A DNA stretch of 44,762 nt from an uncultured Clostridia bacterium (GTDB taxonomy: Bacteria; Bacillota; Clostridia; Saccharofermentanales; Saccharofermentanaceae), in NCBI GenBank assembly GCA_947303255.1, contig CAMYXL010000018.1, positions 1 through 44,762 of the forward strand. Reading direction: 5' to 3'. Within the stretch, counting starts at the first letter, position 1. Every line of letters starts with the position of its first letter. A model generated the notes under the pieces. That model made no database searches. It worked only from the letters and a program-made list of their open reading frames with translations, and was not told where the DNA came from. Both the position numbers and the translations under genes were made by a program. Of the stretch, positions 16,143 to 22,927 are shown one piece after another.

Positions 16143-16977
16143 TTTTGACCTCCTGGATCTTCACGTCTTCCATGCGGTCGATGGTCTCTGCGTCGAGATT
16201 GAACATCGCGTCGATGAGGTAGTTTCTGAAGCTGGCGTTGCCGTCTTTTTCAGTCATCCTCTCCTTGGCGATCTGACCGCAGATGCCCATGGCACAGACT
16301 GCCGCAGTTGCAGCGTCCAGAGCGTTATCCGGGTTTGCGGAAACGAAAGCGGTTATGACGGATGACATCATGCATCCGGAGCCCGTGATCGATGTAAGGA
16401 GCTGGTCGCCGTTATTTACGAAGCGGATGGAATTGCCGTCGGTGATGACGTCAACTGAACCGGAGACGACAACTATGGAGCCGGTCTTTTTCGAGAGGCC
16501 GATGGAGCAATCTATCGAGGCCTTGAAATCATTGAGGGGCGAGTCGACGCCGCGGGTCAGGCCGCCGAAGACTTTCTTGTTGTTGACCTTGACCTCCGAG
16601 AGGACTTTGATCTCGGAAAGGTTGCCGCGGATGACGGTCGGCTTTGATAGCGACAGGAACTGCTCGGCCCTGGAGGTCCTTACGTAAGAGCCGCCTGCTC
16701 CCACCGGATCGAAAACGATCGGCTTGTCGGACCTTCCTGCTGCGGTTGCCGCGAGGATCATGGCCTCGAACCTCTTGTCGTTGAGGGTGCCGAGGTTTAC
16801 CGTAAGGCCGGAACTCAGGCCGACGATGTCAGCGACCTCGTCCACGTCATCAGTCATGCAAGGAGATGCGCCGCATGCGAAGAGCATGTTGGCACAGTCG
16901 TTGGCGGTCACGTAATTCGTGATCGAGTGTATCATTGGCTTTTGTTTTCTGGTGTTTGTCAGATACTCTCCGAACAT
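16129..16977 (-). CDS. thiM: Hydroxyethylthiazole kinase
   Basis: A 282-residue ribokinase-fold kinase that phosphorylates 4-methyl-5-(2-hydroxyethyl)thiazole for thiamine salvage. Matches to the family include His-Ser-Ile-Thr-Asn-Tyr-Val-Thr near residue 20, Asp-Pro-Val-Gly-Ala-Gly near residue 93, Ile-Arg-Gly-Asn-Leu-Ser-Glu-Ile, and the anion-hole/catalytic region Thr-Gly-Ser-Gly-Cys-Met. In this family the Cys there is characteristic. The ATG at 16977 has AGAGGTG at six bases. A GTG at 16986 is also in frame. It overlaps the 3' end of thiW or abuts it, depending on the start chosen. Confidence 0.95.
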   Translation of the reverse strand: MFGEYLTNTRKQKPMIHSITNYVTANDCANMLFACGASPCMTDDVDEVADIVGLSSGLTVNLGTLNDKRFEAMILAATAAGRSDKPIVFDPVGAGGSYVRTSRAEQFLSLSKPTVIRGNLSEIKVLSEVKVNNKKVFGGLTRGVDSPLNDFKASIDCSIGLSKKTGSIVVVSGSVDVITDGNSIRFVNNGDQLLTSITGSGCMMSSVITAFVSANPDNALDAATAAVCAMGICGQIAKERMTEKDGNASFRNYLIDAMFNLDAETIDRMEDVKIQEVKNEDN

Positions 16978-16978
16978 C

Positions 16979-17488
16979 TTATTCACCTCTGAACTTTCTT
17001 ATGATTCCCGTCTTGTGCAAAGCCAGGAGTATTACCGATGCGATGACCGCGCCTCCCGCCGTCGAGATCAGGAACGGCACCACATATGCGTAGAATGCGA
17101 CTTCGCCCGCGTCCTTGCCCATTACGAGTATGGCGATCGGATATGCGCAGAGGCCTCCGAGGACTGCCGTTCCGAATACTTCTCCGATGACGGCCAGCGG
17201 GATCTTCTTGAACTTCGAATAGAGAAGTCCGCTAAGAAGTGCGCCGAACATGCTTCCCGGAAACGCCAGCGGTGTTCCAAGTGACAGAAGTACTCGTATA
17301 AGGCTCGCGATAAAAGCTACCGCCAGTCCGTACCATGGTCCCAGGAACACGGCACAAACGATATTTACCAAATGCTGCACAGGTGCGCATCTGCTTCCCA
17401 AAACCGGGAAAGAGAATAAACTTCCAACGACCGCTACGGCGATCATAATTCCCGCCAGAGCAGTCTTTCTAATTGCGTCTTTTCTCAT
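16979..17488 (-). CDS. thiW: ECF transporter substrate-binding subunit for thiazole
   Basis: A 169-residue membrane protein with about five to six helices, of the ThiW family of energy-coupling factor S components, which bind the thiazole precursor. Typical features are the N-terminal Arg-Lys-Thr-Ala segment, Pro-Val-Gln-His-Leu-Val-Asn and Ala-Phe-Pro-Gly-Ser-Met-Phe-Gly-Ala. It sits directly upstream of thiM, the kinase that would trap the imported thiazole. The ECF ATPases and T component are not in the window, so it must use a shared energizing module. Its ATG overlaps the dut stop as ATGA, indicating coupling. No TPP riboswitch can fit in front of it. Confidence 0.93.
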   Translation of the reverse strand: MRKDAIRKTALAGIMIAVAVVGSLFSFPVLGSRCAPVQHLVNIVCAVFLGPWYGLAVAFIASLIRVLLSLGTPLAFPGSMFGALLSGLLYSKFKKIPLAVIGEVFGTAVLGGLCAYPIAILVMGKDAGEVAFYAYVVPFLISTAGGAVIASVILLALHKTGIIRKFRGE

Positions 17489-17934
17489 CAGAATCTTCCG
17501 GAAGAACCGAATCCTCCTTCGCCGCGAACTGTCTCTTCAAGGCTCTCTGCCTCTTCGAAAACGCCTCTCAAGAAAGGAGTGATGACAAGCTGTGCGATCC
17601 TCTCGCCACAGCCGATGGTCTGAGGCTCCGTGCCGTGATTATGAAGAGCGACTTTGATCTCTCCTCTATAGTCACTGTCAACCACGCCGACTTTGTTGGC
17701 AGGTGCCAGGCCCTTTTTGCAAGCAAGTCCTGATCTCGCGTAGATGAGTCCTGCGAATCCAACCGGGATCTCACATGCGATGCCGGTGCCGATCATGACT
17801 GTCTCATTAGGGTTGATGGTGATATCTTTTTCGAGCACGGCATAAAGGTCTGCTCCTGCTGCGAACTCGCTGCCGTATGTAGGCATCTGTGCCTTCGGGT
17901 CAAGTTTGATGAATCTTATCTTTGTTTCCTGCAT
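17488..17934 (-). CDS. dut: dUTP diphosphatase
   Basis: A 148-residue trimeric dUTPase, which hydrolyses dUTP to dUMP and keeps uracil out of DNA. The five family motifs are present: Ala-Gly-Ala-Asp-Leu, Ala-Arg-Ser-Gly-Leu, the Gly-Val-Val-Asp-Ser-Asp-Tyr-Arg-Gly-Glu segment with the catalytic Asp, Gly-Glu-Arg-Ile-Ala-Gln-Leu, and the C-terminal Arg-Gly-Glu-Gly-Gly-Phe-Gly-Ser-Ser-Gly arm. It lies between an rRNA methyltransferase gene and thiW with overlaps or gaps of at most ten bases, so it is co-expressed with them although functionally unrelated. Confidence 0.96.
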   Translation of the reverse strand: MQETKIRFIKLDPKAQMPTYGSEFAAGADLYAVLEKDITINPNETVMIGTGIACEIPVGFAGLIYARSGLACKKGLAPANKVGVVDSDYRGEIKVALHNHGTEPQTIGCGERIAQLVITPFLRGVFEEAESLEETVRGEGGFGSSGRF

Positions 17935-17944
17935 ATAGCCTCCG

Positions 17945-19168
17945 TCAGAATATCTGTAAGATAAAGAATTTCAAGTAGTCTGTCTCAGTTACGTTCATAA
18001 GGATCGGATGGTCAGGAGACTGCTGTCTCTTCTCGATCTGCTTGATCCTTACGCCCGCGTCTTTTGCCGCCGACTCCAGCATCTTGATAAAGCTTGCTTC
18101 GTCCATGAAGTGAGAGCACGAACATGTGGCAAGGTAGCCACCTCTGGGAAGGGCTTTCATCGCGCGGTAGTTGATCTCCTTATAACCTCTCTTGGCGTTC
18201 TCAAAAGTCTGTCTCGACTTCGTAAACGCAGGCGGATCAAGGATGATGAAATCATACTCGCCGCTTCTTAGGTTAGGAAGAAGGTCGAACACGTCGGCAG
18301 CTTCAAAACTCATTATACTCGTAAGTCCGTTGATGTCGGCATTTCTTTTTGCCATTTCGACCGCCAGCTCCGACACGTCAACAGCGTGAACGTGCTTCGC
18401 GCCGCCTCTTGCGGCATTGAGTGCAAAAGAACCCGTGTGTGTAAAGCAGTCGAGGACCGTCTTACCCTTGGCAATCCTGGAGATCGCATCGCGGTTATAT
18501 TTCTGGTCGAGGAAGAATCCGGTCTTCTGGCCGTTTTCGACATCTACATCATACTTGATGCCGTTCTCAACGATGGTTGCCACGGTCTTTTCAGGCACTT
18601 CCCTGCCCTCTAATCTGTAGTAACCTTTATACTCTTCAAGACCTTCGAGCTTACGGATCGCCACGTCGTTTCTCTCGTAGACTCCGATTATCTTCTCGCC
18701 TCTTTCTTCCAGGTCTTTTACGAGAAGTTCGAAGATCCTTCCCTTGATCTTATCTATGCCCAATGAGAGGACCTGAGCTACTAAGATGTCGTCAAATCTG
18801 TCGACCGTAAGTCCAGGCATCTCGTCTGCCTCACCAAAGATCAGTCTGCAGCAGTTCGTGTCGCCTTCCTTCATTACGGTGTATCTGTAATCGATGGCAT
18901 ACTTGATCCTTCTGGCCCAGAAAGCATCATCAAACTTGTCGTTGGCGTTATTGGAAATAAGTCTTACTCTTATCTTGGAATTGCCGTTATAAAAACCGGT
19001 ACCCATGAACTTACCGGCAGACGTCATGACATCCACCAGCTCGCCGTCGGTTATTCCTTCCGATGTGCTCTCTATCTCGTTATCGTAGACCCAAGGGTGT
19101 CTTGATTCTCTTCTTCTTTTTCCCCTCTCGGTCAAAACAACTGATCTGTATTCTCTTTCCTGCTTCAC
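17945..19168 (-). CDS. Class I SAM-dependent rRNA methyltransferase (RlmI-like)
   Basis: A 407-residue protein of the RlmI/YccW family that makes 5-methylcytosine in 23S rRNA. The N-terminal ~75 residues resemble a PUA RNA-binding domain. The Rossmann methyltransferase domain has motif I at Val-Leu-Asp-Cys-Phe-Thr-His-Thr-Gly (near residue 238), then Val-Asp-Val-Ser, motif IV Leu-Asp-Pro-Pro-Ala-Phe, and Thr-Cys-Ser-Cys-Ser, where one Cys is expected to act as nucleophile. Length is normal. The exact target nucleotide in this organism is not known. Second gene of the operon, three bases after the aldo-keto reductase gene. Confidence 0.92.
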   Translation of the reverse strand: MKQEREYRSVVLTERGKRRRESRHPWVYDNEIESTSEGITDGELVDVMTSAGKFMGTGFYNGNSKIRVRLISNNANDKFDDAFWARRIKYAIDYRYTVMKEGDTNCCRLIFGEADEMPGLTVDRFDDILVAQVLSLGIDKIKGRIFELLVKDLEERGEKIIGVYERNDVAIRKLEGLEEYKGYYRLEGREVPEKTVATIVENGIKYDVDVENGQKTGFFLDQKYNRDAISRIAKGKTVLDCFTHTGSFALNAARGGAKHVHAVDVSELAVEMAKRNADINGLTSIMSFEAADVFDLLPNLRSGEYDFIILDPPAFTKSRQTFENAKRGYKEINYRAMKALPRGGYLATCSCSHFMDEASFIKMLESAAKDAGVRIKQIEKRQQSPDHPILMNVTETDYLKFFILQIF

Positions 19169-19171
19169 GCG

Positions 19172-20185
19172 TCAGATCTCCTTACCCGCCAAAATCTCTT
19201 TATAGTCTTTAAGATTCTTCTTAAGAAGAGTCGGTATGTCAAGTTCATAAGGACACCTGGTCTTACAGATACCGCACTCGATACACAAGTCGATCTTGAG
19301 CATCTCCTGCTGCCAGTGGTCCGTCAGCCAGTTCTGCGAAGGCGCTCTTCTTATCATCTGGCTCATTCTCGCACACTGGTTGATCGTGATATCCACAGTG
19401 CACGGCATACAATAACCGCAGCCTCGGCAAAACTCTCCCAGAAGTTCTTTTCTGTCCTTATCAATAACGGCCTTAAGTTCATCCGTCATCGTCACTTCAT
19501 TATCGAAAAAGTTCAGCCATTCATCAAGCTCGGACTGTCTTTGGATACCCCAGATAGGAAGCGCATCAAACTGACTCATGAAAGCCATGCATGCCTTGGA
19601 GTTATTAAGAAGTCCGCCTGATAATCCCTTCATGGCGATGAAGCCCATGTCATGCTCTTTGCAGCTTCTCGCAAGTTCCATGTCGCGGTCGCTGGCAAGG
19701 TAAGAAAACGGAAACTGCAAGGTCTCGTAAAGACCGCTTTTTACGATCTCCTCAGCAACGCCGATCTTATGTGCGGTAATGCCGATATGTCTGACCTTGC
19801 CCTGCTTTTTCGCGTCGACCAAAGCAAGATACAACTCGTCGTTTTCGTCATAACATCTCGGTGCACAGTGGAGCTGATATATATCTATATAGTCAGTTTT
19901 TAGATTCTTAAGAGTGGTGTCTAAGTCTTCTACAAACTTTGCCTTGTCGGAAGCCATGGTTTTCGATGCGATAAAGACTTTATCACGCATGCCTTCAAAG
20001 GCCTTACCGACCTTCTCTTCACTGTCGGAATATGCCCTGGCGGTGTCGAAAAATCTCATGCCGCCCTCGTAGGCGTTTCTTAAAAGGCTAACCGCTTCCT
20101 CGGTGCTGACTCTCTGGATCGGGAGAGCGCCAAAAGCATTCTGCGGGACTTCGATCCCTGTCTTACCTAGTCTTACTGTTCTCAT
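19172..20185 (-). CDS. Aldo/keto reductase with C-terminal 4Fe-4S ferredoxin domain
   Basis: A 337-residue protein. Residues 1 to about 250 are an aldo/keto reductase barrel: Asp-Thr-Ala-Arg-Ala-Tyr (Asp and Tyr of the tetrad), Lys in Ile-Ala-Ser-Lys-Thr, His in Gln-Leu-His-Cys-Ala. The C terminus carries two cysteine clusters, Cys-Arg-Gly-Cys-Gly-Tyr-Cys-Met-Pro-Cys and Cys-Ile-Glu-Cys-Gly-Ile-Cys-Lys-Thr-Arg-Cys-Pro, as in iron-sulfur oxidoreductases common in anaerobes. The substrate is unknown. First gene of the operon with the rRNA methyltransferase, dut and thiamine genes. A strong GGAGG site precedes the ATG. Confidence 0.93.
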   Translation of the reverse strand: MRTVRLGKTGIEVPQNAFGALPIQRVSTEEAVSLLRNAYEGGMRFFDTARAYSDSEEKVGKAFEGMRDKVFIASKTMASDKAKFVEDLDTTLKNLKTDYIDIYQLHCAPRCYDENDELYLALVDAKKQGKVRHIGITAHKIGVAEEIVKSGLYETLQFPFSYLASDRDMELARSCKEHDMGFIAMKGLSGGLLNNSKACMAFMSQFDALPIWGIQRQSELDEWLNFFDNEVTMTDELKAVIDKDRKELLGEFCRGCGYCMPCTVDITINQCARMSQMIRRAPSQNWLTDHWQQEMLKIDLCIECGICKTRCPYELDIPTLLKKNLKDYKEILAGKEI

Positions 20186-20231
20186 GACTGCGCCCTCCTT
20201 AAAAATATGCTTTAACTATAACACACCAATA

Positions 20232-20319
20232 CTTAATCTTATCTTTAAACTTTTTTGACGATGCATTAACCCTCCCCACGTAAGATGTAACCATAAAACA
20301 AAAACACCTCGGGAGGGTA
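20232..20319 (+). promoter_or_regulatory. Repeated promoter/leader block 1
   Basis: Contains two 11-bp-spaced boxes (CTTAAT at 20232, CTTTAA at 20243), TTGACG at 20255-20260 and TAAGAT at 20281-20286, then an A/C-rich leader ending in GGGAGGG. The stretch from TTGACG through the seventh codon of the following gene matches block 2 almost base for base (offset 359). The TTGACG-TAAGAT spacing (20) is long for sigma-A, so the exact promoter is uncertain. Confidence 0.65.
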
Positions 20320-20324
20320 AAGAA

Positions 20325-20474
20325 ATGAAAAAGACAGCAAAGAAAGAACTCGTAATCACAGGAAAGAAGATGGTAAACGCACTCGCCTTCGTAGGACTCC
20401 TTTCACTCGGATGTTTGGTTTTCTTCCAGTTCGGACAGAACCTCGGTGAGTTCGCAAGAGTGATCTTCGGTTAA
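20325..20474 (+). CDS. Small membrane protein (49 aa)
   Basis: A 49-codon gene starting Met-Lys-Lys-Thr-Ala-Lys-Lys. A basic N terminus is followed by one hydrophobic helix (about residues 17-35, Ala-Leu-Ala-Phe-Val-Gly-Leu-Leu to Val-Phe-Phe) and a short amphipathic tail. It is probably a single-pass membrane protein. GGAGGG lies nine bases before the ATG. The first seven residues are identical to those of the next gene because the promoter duplication includes them. It has its own promoter block and hairpin terminator. No family is recognised. Confidence 0.75.
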   Translation: MKKTAKKELVITGKKMVNALAFVGLLSLGCLVFFQFGQNLGEFARVIFG

Positions 20475-20525
20475 TTAAAGATATATGAATTGAGAAAACA
20501 ATAGGAAATGAGAAAACAAAAGTAA

Positions 20526-20555
20526 GCCGGCTTCAAAGCCGGTTTTCTTTTTGTC
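20526..20555 (+). terminator. Intrinsic terminator, repeated copy 1
   Basis: CCGGCT, a four-base TCAA loop, and AGCCGG are followed by TTTTCTTTTTG. The same hairpin with the same flanking AAAACAAAAGTAAG recurs at 21008-21042. Confidence 0.85.
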
Positions 20556-20590
20556 TTTCCTTAATGTCCTTAAACTATGGTTCAACAACA

Positions 20591-20678
20591 CTTAAACTAT
20601 TCTTTAATCTCAATTGACGATACATTAACCTTCCCCACGTAAGATGTAACCATAAAACAAAAACACCTCGGGAGGGTA
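20591..20678 (+). promoter_or_regulatory. Repeated promoter/leader block 2
   Basis: Boxes CTTAAACTATT (20591) and CTTTAATCTCA (20602) are 11 bp apart, followed by TTGACG at 20614-20619 and the same downstream sequence as blocks 1 and 3. Additional CTTAA words lie upstream at about 20560 and 20569. Confidence 0.65.
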
Positions 20679-20683
20679 AAGAA

Positions 20684-20971
20684 ATGAAAAAGACAGCAAA
20701 GAAAGTAATAAACACAATCAACAGATACTTTGGAAGCCTCAAAGTCGAGACAAATCCGGTAAAGTTATTTATCCCACTCCTCATCGCATTTTCTGCAGTC
20801 CTGGAGATCGTATATCCGATAACACTTTACTTCATTAAGACATTCTGGAAGCACCAGACATTCGAATTCCCAAATCCAGTATACGGAATAGTCGTCGCTT
20901 TCCTGTTCGGCACGGTACTTTCGCTCATCATCAGCCACAACCACCGTGTTGAGCAGCAGACAGTTAGTTAA
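20684..20971 (+). CDS. Small membrane protein (95 aa)
   Basis: A 95-residue protein starting with the same Met-Lys-Lys-Thr-Ala-Lys-Lys as its upstream neighbour and then diverging. Two hydrophobic segments are visible: about residues 28-50 (Leu-Phe-Ile-Pro-Leu-Leu-Ile-Ala-Phe) and about 66-84 (Val-Tyr-Gly-Ile-Val-Val-Ala-Phe-Leu). It is probably a two-pass membrane protein with both ends inside. GGGAGGG precedes the ATG. Flanked by its own repeated promoter block and terminator. The family is not recognised. Confidence 0.78.
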   Translation: MKKTAKKVINTINRYFGSLKVETNPVKLFIPLLIAFSAVLEIVYPITLYFIKTFWKHQTFEFPNPVYGIVVAFLFGTVLSLIISHNHRVEQQTVS

Positions 20972-21007
20972 GTCATTAGTGAAAAAAGACATGAAATGAG
21001 AAAACAA

Positions 21008-21042
21008 AAGTAAGCCGGCTTCAAAGCCGGTTTTCTTTTTGT
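21008..21042 (+). terminator. Intrinsic terminator, repeated copy 2
   Basis: Same CCGGCT-TCAA-AGCCGG hairpin with T-rich tail as at 20526, ending the 95-residue protein's mRNA. Confidence 0.85.
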
Positions 21043-21077
21043 CTTGAAAAAGGTTGGATTTTCAGTTGCCTCCGATG

Positions 21078-21105
21078 TTTTTCCAACCTTAGGTTGGATT
21101 TTTCC
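21078..21105. repeat. CCAACCT-T-AGGTTGG palindrome
   Basis: Seven-base arms CCAACCT and AGGTTGG around a single base, with T runs outside. A half copy (AAGGTTGGATTTT) lies just upstream at 21050. Same family as the array at 13077-13301, and again in a gap between transcription units. Confidence 0.75.
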
Positions 21106-21147
21106 GTTTACCATTCCTTAAAGTGCTTAAACAACGGTTCAACAACA

Positions 21148-21238
21148 CTTAAACTTTTCTTTAATCTCAATTGACGATACATTAACCCTCCCCACGTAAG
21201 ATGTAACCATAAAACAAAAACAACAAAACCTTAGGAGG
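21148..21238 (+). promoter_or_regulatory. Repeated promoter/leader block 3
   Basis: CTTAAACTTTT (21148) and CTTTAATCTCA (21159) are 11 bp apart, then TTGACG at 21171-21176 and the same CCTCCCCACGTAAGATGT stretch as in blocks 1 and 2. The leader differs shortly before the ribosome binding site (AGGAGGG). Additional CTTAA words lie about 11 to 30 bases upstream. Confidence 0.65.
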
Positions 21239-21246
21239 GTATAAAA

Positions 21247-21537
21247 ATGACAAACACAACATCAACAGAAAAGAAGAACACAATGAGCAAGTTTTTCCCT
21301 ATCTTCAAGGGACTCACATTCGCTTTCTTGGTATTGAGCATCTTCTGGGCAATCTTCGGCGTATGCAGAGGCTTCGCGATCGTAGCAGCTTTCACACTCG
21401 GTCTTCTGTTCTTCATGAGCCTTGGTAAGAACAAAGAGACAACAAGCGATATCTTCACATCCTGCCTCATGGTAGCTGACTGCTCATTTGTCGTATGCAT
21501 AATGTTCCTTGTTGGAAGAGTATTTATGGGAATGTAA
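21247..21537 (+). CDS. Small membrane protein (96 aa)
   Basis: A 96-residue protein with a hydrophilic N terminus (Thr, Lys and Asn-rich, about 15 residues) and three hydrophobic segments: about 22-40, 44-60 and 70-92. No family is recognised. AGGAGGG lies at good distance from the ATG. It shares the duplicated promoter with the two preceding small genes but not their coding sequence, so the promoter was reused for an unrelated gene. The next small membrane-protein gene begins 29 bases after its stop and is probably co-transcribed. Confidence 0.78.
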   Translation: MTNTTSTEKKNTMSKFFPIFKGLTFAFLVLSIFWAIFGVCRGFAIVAAFTLGLLFFMSLGKNKETTSDIFTSCLMVADCSFVVCIMFLVGRVFMGM

Positions 21538-21566
21538 TCAGATAAAAAGATAATGGGAAAACTGAT

Positions 21567-21791
21567 ATGGATAATAAAAGAACAAATATAGGCCAGATCA
21601 TCGGCGGAATCCTGGGTTCATCGTTTCAATACTTTATCATCACTTCGTATTTTAAGGATTGGTCAATATTCAGTGTATTGGCAATTGTGTTGGTAGCCGG
21701 GATCATCTGGTCGATAGCAGGAAGACTTATAGGAAGGTATTTGGACAGGAAGGAAACCAAGAAACTCTTAGTAGAAAAAGGAATTATGTGA
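21567..21791 (+). CDS. Small membrane protein (74 aa)
   Basis: A 74-residue protein with two hydrophobic stretches (around residues 10-28 and 33-52) rich in Gly and Ile, then a basic tail (Arg-Tyr-Leu-Asp-Arg-Lys-Glu-Thr-Lys-Lys). It is probably membrane-embedded with a cytoplasmic tail. The ribosome binding site is weak, in keeping with coupling to the gene just upstream. A hairpin terminator follows. Not recognised. Confidence 0.7.
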   Translation: MDNKRTNIGQIIGGILGSSFQYFIITSYFKDWSIFSVLAIVLVAGIIWSIAGRLIGRYLDRKETKKLLVEKGIM

Positions 21792-21802
21792 ATAACAGGA
21801 AA

Positions 21803-21828
21803 GGCGTTCGGAAGAACGTCTTTTTTAT
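21803..21828 (+). terminator. Intrinsic terminator of the small membrane-protein pair
   Basis: GGCGTTC and GAACGTC arms with a GGAA loop, followed by TTTTTTATT. Confidence 0.85.
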
Positions 21829-21990
21829 TGTCATCTTACGTTCATGTTTTTCATTTGTGTAATCAGAAAACTTATGCTAAACTGTCGAGCGGAAGATATG
21901 ATGAAAAGAGAAAAGGTTCCTTTCCTCTTTCCTTATTTTGCTGTCTTCCAAAAAAACAAAGGGCGGCCGCAAAGCCGGGGAGGAAACTAT

Positions 21991-22779
21991 ATGAAACTAT
22001 TAAAGAACACGGTATCACTCTTGCTTTCTGCAGTTGTAGTGACATGCATGGGATCAGCAGTATTTGCAGATTCAGGCGTCAACATCAACCAGACTTTCAA
22101 GGATGCAAATTTCAGGACTTATCTTAAGCAGTACGATAAGAACGCTAACGGCAGTCTTGATGACAGTGAACTTAAGAACATCACATCTATTTGCTGTACT
22201 TCGGAAAACAAGATCAAAGATGTCTCCGGTATTGAAAGACTTAAATACTGCACAGATTTCTCAGCTGTTGCTGGAGAAGTTGTGGATGTTGATCTCTCCA
22301 AGTGCACCAATATCAAAAATGTATCTATCTTTTGCTGCTCAAAGGTCAAATCTTTCAAAGCGGGAAGTAATCTTGAATACCTTGAAATTTCCCACAGTTC
22401 AATCGAGACTTTGGATCTTTCCTGTACTTTCTATCTTGAGACCATCGAATTGAGGTGTAATGATAACCTCACAGGAAAAGTAGATCTTACAAGAACACTG
22501 TTCCTCAAGAGCGCAATGATCTCATCATGTCCGGTAACCAGTATCGAATTCTGTAAGGCATCCAGACTCTCAGTATTGGAGATCACTGCCACAAATGTCA
22601 GTAATCTTGATCTCAGAAAGATCACAGGTCTTGATTTCACGCTCTACTTTTTTATCAGTTCAAACAGCAACCTTCGTTCCATGTCTCTTCCTAGTGATAT
22701 CTTTATTTTCCATGTATCTCACATGAAGAACGGTAAAACTTCCTACATCGATGACACAAGATTATTTATCTTGGAATAA
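21991..22779 (+). CDS. Secreted leucine-rich-repeat-like protein
   Basis: A 262-residue secreted protein. The start at 21991 is set by GGGGAGG nine bases upstream and a good signal peptide (Met-Lys-Leu-Leu-Lys, hydrophobic core, Val-Phe-Ala-Asp-Ser). Upstream in-frame Mets lack such support. The early mature region contains Asp-Lys-Asn-Ala-Asn-Gly-Ser-Leu-Asp-Asp, an EF-hand or dockerin-like calcium loop. The rest shows irregular Leu-rich repeats (Leu-Glu-Tyr-Leu-Glu-Ile, Leu-Asp-Leu-Ser, Leu-Glu-Thr-Ile-Glu-Leu) as in bacterial surface LRR proteins. Several Cys lie at equivalent repeat positions. Role unknown. Confidence 0.85.
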   Translation: MKLLKNTVSLLLSAVVVTCMGSAVFADSGVNINQTFKDANFRTYLKQYDKNANGSLDDSELKNITSICCTSENKIKDVSGIERLKYCTDFSAVAGEVVDVDLSKCTNIKNVSIFCCSKVKSFKAGSNLEYLEISHSSIETLDLSCTFYLETIELRCNDNLTGKVDLTRTLFLKSAMISSCPVTSIEFCKASRLSVLEITATNVSNLDLRKITGLDFTLYFFISSNSNLRSMSLPSDIFIFHVSHMKNGKTSYIDDTRLFILE

Positions 22780-22795
22780 GCTATACATCGACACG

Positions 22796-22829
22796 GGGCT
22801 GTCTCACTTGTTGAGGCAGCCCTTTTTTT
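22796..22829 (+). terminator. Intrinsic terminator of the LRR gene
   Basis: GGGCTGTCTCA and TGAGGCAGCCC arms with a short loop, then seven Ts. Similar in sequence to the hairpin after the SleB-like gene at 13001. Confidence 0.9.
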
Positions 22830-22854
22830 CGGCATAACAATTTAGAAAACAAAA

Positions 22855-22896
22855 GTAAACCTCCAAAGTTTGTTCGACTTTGGAGGTTCTTTTTAC
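22855..22896 (-). terminator. Terminator between convergent LRR genes
   Basis: Perfect 12-bp arms AACCTCCAAAGT and ACTTTGGAGGTT around a seven-base loop, with T runs on both sides when read in either direction. It serves the minus-strand LRR gene and could act both ways. Confidence 0.85.
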
Positions 22897-22927
22897 TTTT
22901 TTCGAAAATAATCGTCTTGCTCAGAGA

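Noticed and set aside
17488..20231. TPP riboswitch for the thi genes
   Set aside because: thiW overlaps dut and no gap in the operon is large enough. The region before 20185 lacks the conserved thi-box words.
21955..21990. c-di-GMP-I (GEMM) riboswitch-like words (AAAGGGC, GCAAAGCC) before the LRR gene
   Set aside because: The two words are almost adjacent, with no room for the intervening helices, and the tetraloop and receptor are missing.
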